Positions 43,901 to 52,809 of a stretch of DNA of 64,000 nt are shown here, piece after piece. The stretch is taken from the NCBI GenBank assembly GCA_001899635.1, contig MKVQ01000043.1, forward strand, positions 124,001 to 188,000, given 5' to 3'. The DNA comes from Myxococcales bacterium 68-20. Lineage in GTDB: Bacteria > Myxococcota_A > Polyangia > Polyangiales > Polyangiaceae. The first letter of the stretch is position 1. Each line of letters opens with the position of its first letter. Position numbers and translations under genes: made by a program. The notes under the pieces were generated by a model. It saw nothing but the letters and a program-made list of their open reading frames with translations. It did no database searches and had not been told where the DNA came from.

Positions 43901-46900
43901 GTGCCCGCTTCCTTACGTGACGGCATCTACGAGCACCTCCTCACGCAGCTGCTCGAGCGCGACGTCGCTGCCTCCGCGCCCTCGGTCCCCGAGCTCCGCG
44001 CGCTCGAGGACACCGACCTTCCCGCGTGGCTGGCTCGCCACTTCACGCGCGAGCTCGAAGGCGCGCTCCGCGATGCCGGTGGCGCGGACGAGCAGATCGC
44101 GATCGTCCACGGGCTCCTCGACCGCCTCGCGGAGCTGGTGCCCACTGCCGCTGCCGCTGCCGATGCGGGAGCGTCGCGTGTCGCGGCTCCCGCTCGTCTA
44201 CTGCAATCGCTCTACCGGACGGCTCCGCCCCTCCGGCCGGCTTCGCCGCTCTCGACCTCGACGCTCCTCACGCGTGCGCCCAAGGATCCGGCGCTCGGGC
44301 ACGAGCTCTCGCGCGAGATCGCGTCGGCGGACTCGATCGACATCCTCGCTGCCTTCGTGACGCTCGGCGGCGTGCGGGCGGTGCGCGAGGAGCTCGAACG
44401 GGCTGCTCGCCGTGGCGCACGGATCCGGCTCCTCACGACCGTGTTCACCGGGACGACCGAGGTGAACGCCGTCGAGGCGATCGCCGCGCTGACCGGTGCC
44501 GAGGTCCGCATCTCGTATGACGTCCGCCGCACGCGGCTTCACGCCAAGGCCTGGCTCTTCGAGCGCAGCTCTGGGCTGCACACCGCGTACGTCGGGTCGG
44601 CCAACCTCACGGCGACTGCGCTCGGCAGCGGGCTCGAGTGGATGGTGAAGGTCTGCGCGGCCGACCTTCCGAGCGTCATCGACAAGTTCCGCGGGACCTT
44701 CGAAGGGCTGTGGAACGACACCGAGTTCGAACCGTATGACCCGGCAGCCGAGAGCAGCAGGCAGCGCCTTCGAGTTGCGCTTCGTGACGAGCGGCAGTCG
44801 GCGACGCCCACCGTCGTCCCGCTCTTCACGCTCCAGCCGTTCCCGTTCCAGCTCGAGATCCTCGATCGGATCGAAGTGGAGCGTGCGCTGCACGGCCGTC
44901 ATCGCAACCTCGTCATCGCTGCGACCGGTACGGGGAAGACGGTCATCGCCGCCTTCGACTATCTGCGCGCTTGCGAGCGGGCGCAGACGCGGCCGCGGCT
45001 CCTGTTCCTTGCCCACCGACGCGAGATCCTCGAGCAAGCGCTCGCGACGTTTCGCCAGGTGCTCCGGGATCACGCGTTCGGCGAGCTGTGCGTCGACGGC
45101 AACGTCCCTTCGCAGTGGGAGTACGTCTTTGCGACCATCCAGAGCGCTGCGAACAATCTCGATGAGCGCGTGCCGGCGGACCACTTCCGCTTCGTCGTCG
45201 TCGACGAGTGCCATCACGCACCGGCCGACTCCTACCAGCGTGTCCTGCGGCTGCTTCGACCCGAGGTGCTCCTTGGATTGACCGCTACGCCCGAGCGATC
45301 CGACGGCAAGTCGCTGCTCCCCGATTTCGGCGACCGCATCGCCGCCGAGCTTCGACTCTGGCACGCGCTCGATCGTCAGCTCCTCGTGCCGTTCGAGTAC
45401 TACGGAGTCGCCGACGCCGCCGGGACCGACCTCGAGAAGCTGCGTTGGTCGCGGCGCGGGTACCCGCTCGACGAGCTCTCGACCCTCTACACCGGCAACG
45501 AAGCGCGCGTCGATCTCATCGTCGAACAGCTACGACGGCGTGTGGTCGACCCGCGCCGCATACGGGCGATCGCGTTCTGCGTCTCGGTCGAGCACGCCGC
45601 GTTCATGGCAAGCGCGCTCACCGCCCGCGGGATTCCGGCCGAGCTCGTCTACGGCGGCTCACCCGACGAGGCCCGCCGGCTCGCTCCTCAGCGGCTCCGC
45701 GAGCGAACGGTGAACGTGCTCTGCACCTGCGATCTCTACAACGAGGGCGTCGACCTTCCCTTCGTCGACACGCTGCTCCTCCTCCGACCGACGACGAGCG
45801 CCGCCCTGTTCATGCAGCAGATCGGCCGCGGCCTCCGCCTCTTCGAGGGCAAGTCGTCGTGCCTCGTTCTCGACTTCATCGGCCAGCATCGGGCCGAGTT
45901 CCGTTTCGACGAGATCTACTCGGCCATCACCGGTGTCGCGCGCGGGCGGCTCGAGCGCGACGTCCAAGAGGGCTTCCCCTATCTCCCGAGCGGCTGCGTC
46001 TTCCAGCTCGACGCCGTCGTGAAGGAGCGGGTGCTCACGTCGCTGAAGAGCGCGGTCGCGAACGCCGCGGTGCTGACGCGCGAGCTCCGGGAGATGGCCG
46101 GACGCGGCGCGGACGTGACGCTCGGCGAGTTCCTCGACGGCAGCGGCCGCGAGGTCGAAGACGTCTATCGCGCCGGCGGCTGGACCTCGCTTCGCACACG
46201 CGCCGGCGCGCTCGACGGCGGCGTCGACGACGAGGCGCTCGATCTGAGTCGCCGGCTCGAGCGCCTGCTCCATACCGACGACATGACCCGCCTCGGTCTG
46301 TGGAAGGACAGGCCGAACGCGCAGAATGACGCGACCTACCTGCGTCGCCTCACAATGCTCGAGTTCCAGCTCAATCATCGGGGCGTCTTGCGCGATCCGA
46401 CGGATGGCGCACCGTGGCTGTTCGGACGTTCCGCGATCCGCGAGGAGCTCTCGCAACTCGCCGACGTGCTCACCGAGCGCGTCGCGCTCGCCGAGGAGGT
46501 CTATCCGGTAGCGGAGTGGCCGCTCGCGCTGCACCGGCACTACTCGCGTCGCGAGATCGTCGCGGCCGTCGGCTTCGTGAAGCCGGGAAGCAAGGGCGTC
46601 ACACCGCAAGCAGGCATCCTGCAGCTCAAAGACGAGCAGCGTGAGCTGCTCTTCGTGACGCTCGACAAGTCGGGCGCGAGCTTCTCGCCGACGACGCGCT
46701 ATCGCGACTACGCGATCAGCCGAACCCTCTTTCACTGGGAGACGCAGGCTGCGGCGAGTCGCGAGCGCCCCTCCGGACGGCGCTATCTCGATAGCCCGGG
46801 CAACGGCTGGCGCTTCTACCTCTTCGTGCGCACGGATCCGGAAGCGCCGTACGCGTTCCTCGGGCCGGCCCTGTTCGACTCCGCGAAGGGTGATCGCCCC

Positions 46901-46978
46901 ATCGGGATCACCTGGAGGCTCGAGCACCCGATCGCAGGTGCGCTCTTCGCCAAGCTCGCGACGCTCGCGCAGGGGTGA
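43901..46978 (+). CDS. PLD-like nuclease/SF2 helicase, DUF3427 type
   Basis: The 1025-residue protein has an N-terminal phospholipase D-like domain with one HxK active-site motif (RLHAKAWLFE near 210-219) followed by YVGSANLT, then an SF2 helicase: Walker A ATGTGKTVIAAFDYL near 343-357, motif II VVDECHHAPADSY near 429-441, motif III GLTATPERSDG, motif VI QQIGRGLRLF. The C-terminal third fits DUF3427 (PGSKGVTPQAGILQLKDEQ). Related PLD-helicases occur in restriction-like and defence loci, but single copies also occur alone, as here. The start is a GTG. All catalytic motifs are intact, so a DNA-translocating nuclease is likely. Confidence 0.9.
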   Translation: MPASLRDGIYEHLLTQLLERDVAASAPSVPELRALEDTDLPAWLARHFTRELEGALRDAGGADEQIAIVHGLLDRLAELVPTAAAAADAGASRVAAPARLLQSLYRTAPPLRPASPLSTSTLLTRAPKDPALGHELSREIASADSIDILAAFVTLGGVRAVREELERAARRGARIRLLTTVFTGTTEVNAVEAIAALTGAEVRISYDVRRTRLHAKAWLFERSSGLHTAYVGSANLTATALGSGLEWMVKVCAADLPSVIDKFRGTFEGLWNDTEFEPYDPAAESSRQRLRVALRDERQSATPTVVPLFTLQPFPFQLEILDRIEVERALHGRHRNLVIAATGTGKTVIAAFDYLRACERAQTRPRLLFLAHRREILEQALATFRQVLRDHAFGELCVDGNVPSQWEYVFATIQSAANNLDERVPADHFRFVVVDECHHAPADSYQRVLRLLRPEVLLGLTATPERSDGKSLLPDFGDRIAAELRLWHALDRQLLVPFEYYGVADAAGTDLEKLRWSRRGYPLDELSTLYTGNEARVDLIVEQLRRRVVDPRRIRAIAFCVSVEHAAFMASALTARGIPAELVYGGSPDEARRLAPQRLRERTVNVLCTCDLYNEGVDLPFVDTLLLLRPTTSAALFMQQIGRGLRLFEGKSSCLVLDFIGQHRAEFRFDEIYSAITGVARGRLERDVQEGFPYLPSGCVFQLDAVVKERVLTSLKSAVANAAVLTRELREMAGRGADVTLGEFLDGSGREVEDVYRAGGWTSLRTRAGALDGGVDDEALDLSRRLERLLHTDDMTRLGLWKDRPNAQNDATYLRRLTMLEFQLNHRGVLRDPTDGAPWLFGRSAIREELSQLADVLTERVALAEEVYPVAEWPLALHRHYSRREIVAAVGFVKPGSKGVTPQAGILQLKDEQRELLFVTLDKSGASFSPTTRYRDYAISRTLFHWETQAAASRERPSGRRYLDSPGNGWRFYLFVRTDPEAPYAFLGPALFDSAKGDRPIGITWRLEHPIAGALFAKLATLAQG

Positions 46979-47496
46979 GGCACCGGCCGATCACTAGGTC
47001 GACCTGAGCCGTTGATCGCGCTGAGCTCATCGCGAGAGTGGGAGACACGGGTGCGGAGTCGGCAGCCGGTCAGAGGGACTACGGTGCAAGTAGACCGCGA
47101 TTGCAACGCCGGCAGCAGTGCTGACCGCCAACGAAGGACGCGGTGTCTCCTCCAGGGCCGCTTCGGCACGTCGACTCGCTTGCTCCGCCGATGTCTGATG
47201 TCGGGCTCCTCGCGAACGACGCGGCTCGTTCGGTGGCGTCGATGAGATGTCGACCCGACTGGCATCCGACAGCAGGCAGCCTCGAGCACCATCGAGCGCC
47301 GCTTCTTCGCGTATAGCAGCGCCTCCCAGTTGCTCGCTCCTGGGCCGGACGGTGAGCCGCCTCGGCGCCCCACTCATCGAGCAGGCGCAGACGTGCCCGA
47401 AGCTCGACGGCGGGGGATGCTGGCGCCGATGATCTGAGAGCGAGTGCGACACAGTGACAGCGACGGGTACGAAGCGAAGCTCGTTGGTCGAGGAGC
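46979..47496. other. 518-base stretch without a supported gene
   Basis: Long Arg/Ser-rich frames exist on both strands, but none has motifs, a ribosome site or a believable composition. It lies between the PLD-helicase and the 3' end of the RayT gene and may hold transposition debris. Confidence 0.5.
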
Positions 47497-48363
47497 TCAG
47501 CGTGGAGCCGACGTCGAGCCCGGAACGTAGGACTCGACGATCGACGCATAGCGAACGCCGCGCGCGGCAGGCGGCACGTCCGTCGTCCTCAGCGGGCCGC
47601 CCGCGCGGGTCCAGCCTTCTCGAAGGAGCCACGTTCGGGGCGATGGGTCCGGCCATGGCTCGGTCTCGATGGTCGTCGCGTGAGCGTCGGCCCAGCCACG
47701 GAAGCGAAGCGCCGTCGAGTACGGATCGACGACCCCGTCACCAAACGTCTTCATCCCGTGCCGGAGCCAGTTCTGGAGGACGTAGAGGATCGTGTTCCGG
47801 ACCGCGGTCGGGCTCTCGAGATCGCGACGATGATGGCGATCGGCCCAGACCTTGCCCCTCCGCCCCAATCGACGATTGAGCTGCCGCGCGAAGGAGATCG
47901 CCAGCCCGCTGATGCCGCGACGGAGAGCCTCCCGCTCTTGGTTCGCCCGAGCCTGCGTCGCGCGTCGATTCGCTCGCTCACCGAGAGCGCCGTCGTGGCC
48001 AGCGCCGTCGTCCGCCCCTTTAGGCAAGAGCGCCTCGACGATCAGGTGAAGGTGGTCGCGCTGGATCGAGAAGTGAACGACCTGGAACTCGGTGGCGTAC
48101 GAGCGCTTCGCTTGCGCCTTCAGCACGTCGCGGACGAGGTTCCTCACGAGCTGACTGCGAAGCGGCGGGACGTCACGACGAGCCCGCATCGTCACGTGAA
48201 CGGGATAGCGCCCCTTGTGCTCAGGCCGCGTGCGATGCGGGACGTTGGGCCGCCCAAGCGAGCTCGCGCGCCTCCTCCCCGCCCCTTTCCTCCGGCCACC
48301 CCGCGACCGCGGAGACTCGGTGACGACGGGCAGCTCCAGCTGATGCGAGCCTCGACGAGCCAA
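47497..48363 (-). CDS. REP-associated tyrosine transposase (RayT/Y1 family)
   Basis: The 288-residue protein opens ARRGSHQLELPVVT then GGRRKGAGRR, the usual RayT N-terminus, followed by PEHKGRYPVHVTMRARRDVP. The HUH metal motif is HFSIQRDHLHLIVEA near residues 90-104, and the likely catalytic Tyr lies in RNTILYVLQNWL. Such domesticated Y1 transposases process single-stranded palindromic repeats (REPs). The start is a TTG at 48363 right after GGAGGGGAGGGGGAG; the longer open frame runs through a hexanucleotide repeat and would add Ala-Leu repeats. A 21-bp direct repeat lies just upstream twice. Confidence 0.85.
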   Translation of the reverse strand: MARRGSHQLELPVVTESPRSRGGRRKGAGRRRASSLGRPNVPHRTRPEHKGRYPVHVTMRARRDVPPLRSQLVRNLVRDVLKAQAKRSYATEFQVVHFSIQRDHLHLIVEALLPKGADDGAGHDGALGERANRRATQARANQEREALRRGISGLAISFARQLNRRLGRRGKVWADRHHRRDLESPTAVRNTILYVLQNWLRHGMKTFGDGVVDPYSTALRFRGWADAHATTIETEPWPDPSPRTWLLREGWTRAGGPLRTTDVPPAARGVRYASIVESYVPGSTSAPR

Positions 48364-48406
48364 CTCCCCCTCCCCTCCTGTACCCACGACGGCGATGACG
48401 ACTCCG

Positions 48407-48427
48407 CCGTTTGATTGGGCAACAATG
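48407..48427. repeat. 21-bp direct repeat, copy 1
   Basis: The core gattgggcaacaat recurs exactly, in the same orientation, at 48685-48705. It contains a small inverted repeat (ATTG...CAAT). It sits 44 bases upstream of the RayT start. Confidence 0.85.
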
Positions 48428-48480
48428 GGGATCGCGGTGAGCACCGTCAAGCCCCGCCCGCGTCGATGGACATCAAGAAC

Positions 48481-48558
48481 GAGGGCGAGGGCGAGGGCGA
48501 GGGCGAGGGCGAGGGCGAGGGCGAGGGCGAGGGCGAGGGCGAGGGCGAGGGCGAGGGC
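48481..48558. repeat. (GAGGGC)13 hexanucleotide repeat
   Basis: Thirteen perfect units lie between the two 21-bp repeats. On the minus strand the open frame of the transposase continues through it as Ala-Leu repeats; on the plus strand it encodes Glu-Gly repeats. Unit length keeps any frame. Confidence 0.95.
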
Positions 48559-48684
48559 GGGGACGGCGCCGCATCGACCGCGGGCTTCCCGAGGCGCCTT
48601 CGCCCGAAGCGACCGTAGCGCTGACACGCCAGCGGCGTCTTCCGGCACGTCGGTCGACTACACGGCGACAGTGAGCGGCTTTGA

Positions 48685-48705
48685 CCGTTTGATTGGGCAA
48701 CAATG
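48685..48705. repeat. 21-bp direct repeat, copy 2
   Basis: Exact copy of the 21-bp repeat at 48407-48427, 278 bases further on, with the hexanucleotide tract in between. Confidence 0.85.
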
Positions 48706-49043
48706 ATTGTCGTCAGCCCGTAGGGCCGGTAGGCACTCTCCTCGTCGAGCACGCTCCGATGATTGTCAGCTTCCTGCATGCCACGTTCATCCTCGCGACG
48801 AGAACGGGGCGCTTGCTCCTGGACGGAATGCATCGCGGTCCGAGGTCGACGGCAAAAAAGCGGCGGGGGGCTGCCGTACTGGCAATCGACGGAACGCTGA
48901 GTCGCCTCGCGCTTCGGTGGAAGTTCCACGCAACTGGCCCGACGCGTGGCCGAGCGCCTTGGCCGGCGAGTGTTCTCCGTTCAAGCGCGCGCGAACCGCT
49001 CGCGTCCGCGCGAACAACGGTCATCGGGTCGAACCCGAAACGC

Positions 49044-50081
49044 TCAGGCCTGCCCGCGATACGCGGCGCGGCGCTCGGCCTTGCGCAGCGGGCCGGCGAC
49101 CGGCCGATGGCGCTCGCGGCTGTAGACGAACGAAGGGACGCCGCTCGTTTCGGCGCGGCGTTCGGCATCACGATCGTACTCGGGGATCGAGCGGACGCGG
49201 TCGACGACCTCGCTGGCGTAGGGCGCGTCGAGGGCGATCTGGAGGGCGCCGTCGTCGTCCGGTGCGAACGCGACGCCGAGCCTTGGGGACGGGCCTGGAA
49301 GGATGCTCGCGAAGTGGAGGTCTGCCCACGAATGCAGCGCCTCGAGGCGGGCGGCACGCGTGGCGAAGAGATGCACGTCGGTCGGGTGGAGAACGACCTC
49401 GTCGACCGTCGCAGTGAGCTCGGCCACGGCGCGCTCGATGTTCGTGCGCGCCGTCGCCTCGAGACGCTCGCGAAGGATCGGAGTGCGGTAGATCGCTCGC
49501 CGGGCGGCGAAGGCTCCCAAGAGCTTGGCACGACGCGAGCGGAAGATGCCCTCCGGGACCCACGCGTGCTTCGCTCGGACGTCACGCTCGAACCGCGCAT
49601 AGCGGACTGGATCCGAGCCGAGGATCGCGAGGTCGATATCGAACAGAGCGGAGGCATCGCGCTCGTGCACGCTTCCAGCGATGCTGCTCGGATCGTGATC
49701 CTTCGTCGCGCGGACCATCGCGGCGATGCGCTGCGCTGACGGCTCCCCGATCCCCATCCGCATGCAGGACTTCTGGGCGAGCGCGGCGCTGCGCTTCTCG
49801 CTCGAGGCGAATGGGTGCGTCGCATAGACGGCGTCGTGGAACCAGATCGCCAGCGCGACCTCGGCGGGGGATTCGAGCGTCTCCCTGAGCTCGGCAAGCA
49901 TCCCGAGACACTCGGCGATGTGCTCGAGCGAGTGGTACTTGCGCGACTCGTCCTGATAGGCAGCGCACAGCTCGGCGAACACCTCGTCGACGTCGCGTCG
50001 CGCGCCGAGCGCGGCGGCGTCAGCTCGAAAGACGTCCAAGAGTGCCTCGAGGTCGAGAGCCGTCGTCTTCGATAGGCTCAT
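49044..50081 (-). CDS. HD-superfamily metal-dependent phosphohydrolase with C-terminal extension
   Basis: The first ~200 residues match the predicted HD phosphohydrolases: YHSLEHIAECLGML near residue 45-58 supplies the first His, and AIWFHDAVYATHPF near 79-92 the HD pair, with a FDIDLAILGSDPVRYARFE segment downstream. The last ~140 residues (from about VVLHPTDVHLFATRAARLEA) form an extra domain that I do not recognise. ATG 50081 and 50090 are both possible. It is convergent with nothing and tandem with the small gene 50087-50293 just upstream. The substrate is unknown. Confidence 0.8.
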   Translation of the reverse strand: MSLSKTTALDLEALLDVFRADAAALGARRDVDEVFAELCAAYQDESRKYHSLEHIAECLGMLAELRETLESPAEVALAIWFHDAVYATHPFASSEKRSAALAQKSCMRMGIGEPSAQRIAAMVRATKDHDPSSIAGSVHERDASALFDIDLAILGSDPVRYARFERDVRAKHAWVPEGIFRSRRAKLLGAFAARRAIYRTPILRERLEATARTNIERAVAELTATVDEVVLHPTDVHLFATRAARLEALHSWADLHFASILPGPSPRLGVAFAPDDDGALQIALDAPYASEVVDRVRSIPEYDRDAERRAETSGVPSFVYSRERHRPVAGPLRKAERRAAYRGQA

Positions 50082-50086
50082 CGCGT

Positions 50087-50293
50087 TCATCCCTGGATGC
50101 GGTGATGACCGCATTCGGCCGCGGCTTCCGCAGCCAGGGAGCCGATGATACCGCCCGCGATACCTCCGACCACGGCGCAGACGGGCGCGCCTGGGCCGCA
50201 GACTGCCGCACCGGCCATCGCTTTCGACGATGATTCGTCGGCGTGCAAGCACGTGCGGCGCACCGAGCGCGCCCAATCGGTCGAGAGGTCCAT
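50087..50293 (-). CDS. Small glycine-zipper protein
   Basis: The 68-residue frame ends in a hydrophobic Gly-rich segment, VCAVVGGIAGGIIGSLAAEA, typical of glycine-zipper membrane peptides. Upstream, in a different frame, is a signal-like RGFRIVACVLALTSVGAPA, so the true gene could be longer and frameshifted. It lies five bases upstream of the HD protein gene. Its role is unknown. Confidence 0.4.
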   Translation of the reverse strand: MDLSTDWARSVRRTCLHADESSSKAMAGAAVCGPGAPVCAVVGGIAGGIIGSLAAEAAAECGHHRIQG

Positions 50294-50466
50294 GGCCCCA
50301 CTCGGTCGGCCGCGGGCTCGAGCGGTTGCGAAAAACCGTCCGGGCAGCCCAATCGTCACGGAGGACGCGCGCCGGCGCGCCGACCGACGTGAGCGCCAGC
50401 ACGCAGGCCACGATGCGAAATCCACGCAACCGTCGCCCCGCGCCGGCCGACGAGGTGGTCACGCAC

Positions 50467-51267
50467 ATGACGATCCGAAGCATCGGCGCGGGGACCCGGC
50501 AGGACTTCACGGACGAAGAACTCGAGGCGCTCCGGCGCGACGAGTCGTCGAGCGCCGTGCTCAACGAGGCTCGCCACCGGACCGGAGACCGAGGCAGAGA
50601 TGTCGCGGTGCGCGGGAACGGGAACGTGGGGCTCGAGAAGCAGCTCGCGATGAACAAGGAGCTCGACCTCATCGGCGCGGCCTTTGCGATCGCGGACGGA
50701 ACAGGCATGGCCGCAGGAATCGGGGTACCGAAGATCTCGACCCTCACCGGCGTCGCGGGGGCCGCCCTCGAAGTCCTCCTCCCGGTCGCTTCGTTCGCCG
50801 CGAGTCAGTACGGGCTCGCGACCATGCAGGCGACGAAGATTGACACGCGCGATGCCGCGACTCGCGACGTCATGCACGGCGCCATGCTGCTCTCGCTCGA
50901 GCTGCCTTCTGGCTACGTCGACAGCGCGATGCCACGCGACGTCGGCACCGCGGGCCGATCGCCCGCGCGGAAGATCTCCGACCAGATCAAGAACACGCCA
51001 CTCGCCGCGACGCTCCAGCTTCACTGCGACCACGGCATCCGCGCGGCAGAGGACTTCCTGGCATGCCCGGGCAAGACGAAGGAGCAGTTCTTCGCAGGTC
51101 GGCCCAAGCTCGCCGAACGCTACGAAAGCGACCCTGCGTTCAAGGCCGGCTTCGACGCGCTAGCCTGGGCGAAAGAGAGCGCCCCTTCGGACTACGCGCA
51201 GATGCTCGACGACTACCACGCACGCGATGCTCGCTACGCCGTCGCCAACATCCGGGTGAGCGCATGA
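50467..51267 (+). CDS. Uncharacterised protein with a hydrophobic central segment
   Basis: The 266-residue protein has a soluble N-terminus (DFTDEELEALRRDESSSAVL), a Gly/Ala-rich hydrophobic middle (LIGAAFAIADGTGMAAGIGV and GAALEVLLPVASFAAS), and a C-terminal globular part with paired Cys (LHCDHGIRAAEDFLACPGKT). The amphipathic middle recalls pore-forming or membrane-docking proteins but no family is recognised. The start ATG at 50467 is the last before the conserved-looking part. Its stop overlaps the downstream membrane protein as ATGA, so they are co-expressed. Confidence 0.6.
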   Translation: MTIRSIGAGTRQDFTDEELEALRRDESSSAVLNEARHRTGDRGRDVAVRGNGNVGLEKQLAMNKELDLIGAAFAIADGTGMAAGIGVPKISTLTGVAGAALEVLLPVASFAASQYGLATMQATKIDTRDAATRDVMHGAMLLSLELPSGYVDSAMPRDVGTAGRSPARKISDQIKNTPLAATLQLHCDHGIRAAEDFLACPGKTKEQFFAGRPKLAERYESDPAFKAGFDALAWAKESAPSDYAQMLDDYHARDARYAVANIRVSA

Positions 51268-51536
51268 GCCCCTATCGACAGAACGCCAAGCCTCCCTCCG
51301 ACGAGTCCCTGCCCGAGTTCCGTCCGAAGGGGAGCCTCTGGGACCTACCGATTCCGCTCTTCTTCATCTTCGGTCCGTCCCTCGTCATTCTGCTCGCCCC
51401 GAACGAGACCTGGGCGTTGATGGCGGCCTTCGTGCGCCCCGGCATGATCGCGGTCGGCCTCGGGGTGATGGTGGCCCGCGCTGCTCGAAAGTTCCTCGCG
51501 GTGCGCCGCGCGCGACGGGAGGCAGGCTGGCGCTGA
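51264..51536 (+). CDS. Small two-helix membrane protein
   Basis: The 90-residue protein has a polar N-terminus and two membrane helices (LPIPLFFIFGPSLVILLAP and ALMAAFVRPGMIAVGLGVMV) with a strongly basic tail (RKFLAVRRARREAGWR), predicting both ends in the cytoplasm. It is translationally coupled to the preceding protein and could be its partner, for example an immunity or anchoring protein; this is inference from coupling only. Confidence 0.6.
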   Translation: MSPYRQNAKPPSDESLPEFRPKGSLWDLPIPLFFIFGPSLVILLAPNETWALMAAFVRPGMIAVGLGVMVARAARKFLAVRRARREAGWR

Positions 51537-51685
51537 GTCGCCACGAACGCGCGCGGTGCGGCTAACGAACCCGCGAGACTCAGGGACGGGTAGCAATCGC
51601 AGGCGATGGTGAAGCGCGCCACCGGGTAGCGGACGGAGCCGGCTTCGGAGGCGGTCAGCGACGCGGAGATGCTAGACTTGCGCCG

Positions 51686-52552
51686 ATGGCCAGAAGCCGG
51701 CTGCTGATCGGGGGAATCTGCGCGGTCTTCGTCTGCATCGCCGCGTGCACGTCGTTCGGCAGCGCGGAGAGTCCCGCCCCGGAGCCGTCGTCCGACGGCG
51801 GTGGTGGTGAGGAGGGTCAGGCGCCCGGCACATCCGACGCGTCGGGCCCGGACGGAAACATCGACGTGCCGCCGGGGGGCGACGCAGGGAGCGGCATGAT
51901 CGTCGTGATCCCGGGGCCCGGCGGATTCGCGATCGACAGCCACGAAGTCACCGTCGCGCAGTACACCGCGTTCCAGATCGCCTCGGCGGGCTTCGACTCC
52001 GGGATTCCCCGGTGCGCCTGGAGGATGACGTACGCACCGGCAGCAAACTGCCCGCTCGATGCCCGCCCCGATGTTCCCATGACCTGCGTCGATTGGTGCT
52101 CCGCAGCCGCCTACTGCGCGTGGGCCGACGCGCGGCTCTGCGGGCGGATCGGCGGCGGCGCGGCGACGAGCGACACCTTTACCGATCCGGCTCTGAACGA
52201 ATGGACGCGCGCGTGCACGGGCGGGCCAACCGCCGACCGCTGGTGCTACGGAGACGAGCCCAATACGACGGCGTGCAATACGACCGCCCTCGACGTCGGC
52301 GCGCTCTCCCCTGTCGGGAAGCTCGCAGCTTGCGTCGGCGGCGTCGACGGGCTCCACGACATGAGCGGCAACGCGTGGGAGTGGACGAACGGCTGCAACG
52401 AGAACCAGGACGACCCGAGCAACGATGGCTGCCCCTTCCGCGGTGGCGGCTACCGCGGTGGGCTCGACGGCTCCAAATGCGCGGTCGGTTCGTACCTCCG
52501 CCGCGGCGCGGCGCTGCAAGACATCGGCTTCCGCTGCTGCAAGAGCCTCTGA
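51686..52552 (+). CDS. SUMF1/FGE-like lipoprotein
   Basis: A signal LIGGICAVFVCIAAC with lipobox Cys and a Ser/Gly/Asp linker precede a formylglycine-generating-enzyme-like domain: IDSHEVTVAQYTAFQIA, PMTCVDWCSAAAYCAWADAR, LHDMSGNAWEWTNGC and FRGGGYRGGL with GFRCCKSL at the end. The catalytic Cys pair of true FGE is not clearly placed, and the protein is Cys-rich with a shortened fold, so it is probably a non-sulphatase SUMF1 homologue of the type common in myxobacterial surface proteins. It lies upstream of the sigma-lipoprotein operon. Confidence 0.85.
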   Translation: MARSRLLIGGICAVFVCIAACTSFGSAESPAPEPSSDGGGGEEGQAPGTSDASGPDGNIDVPPGGDAGSGMIVVIPGPGGFAIDSHEVTVAQYTAFQIASAGFDSGIPRCAWRMTYAPAANCPLDARPDVPMTCVDWCSAAAYCAWADARLCGRIGGGAATSDTFTDPALNEWTRACTGGPTADRWCYGDEPNTTACNTTALDVGALSPVGKLAACVGGVDGLHDMSGNAWEWTNGCNENQDDPSNDGCPFRGGGYRGGLDGSKCAVGSYLRRGAALQDIGFRCCKSL

Positions 52553-52809
52553 CGTCGGCCCACCACGCGAACGAGCGCGACCGGCTTCGTCGCGCGCCGC
52601 GTGCGAAGCGAGGCCCATGCGAAACGAGGCGCCGGCGAAACGAGGCGTCGGGGAGGACGGGTCCGCACGCGCCTGAGCTCGCCAAACGCCGCGGCGACCG
52701 ACGTGGACGTGGATGAGGCTCTCCTGCAGCTCTGCGGTTGAGGTTGACGGCGCCGAGGCGGCGACGACGAATTCGTGACGGGCGTCGGTGAGCCTCGACA
52801 CCAACCTCT

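Larger units (their letters stand above)
48364..49043. other. 680-base repeat-bearing region upstream of the transposase
   Basis: No gene is supported. It holds the two 21-bp direct repeats and the (GAGGGC)13 tract described separately, and the 3' flank of the HD protein gene. Confidence 0.6.

Noticed and set aside
47027-47656. Minus-strand frame of 209 codons beside the transposase
   Set aside because: Arg/Ser/Pro-rich composition without motifs; it overlaps the 3' end of the RayT gene in another frame.
48415-48618. Plus-strand frame encoding Glu-Gly repeats from (GAGGGC)13
   Set aside because: Apart from the repeat there is no recognisable protein; the tract is better read as a microsatellite.
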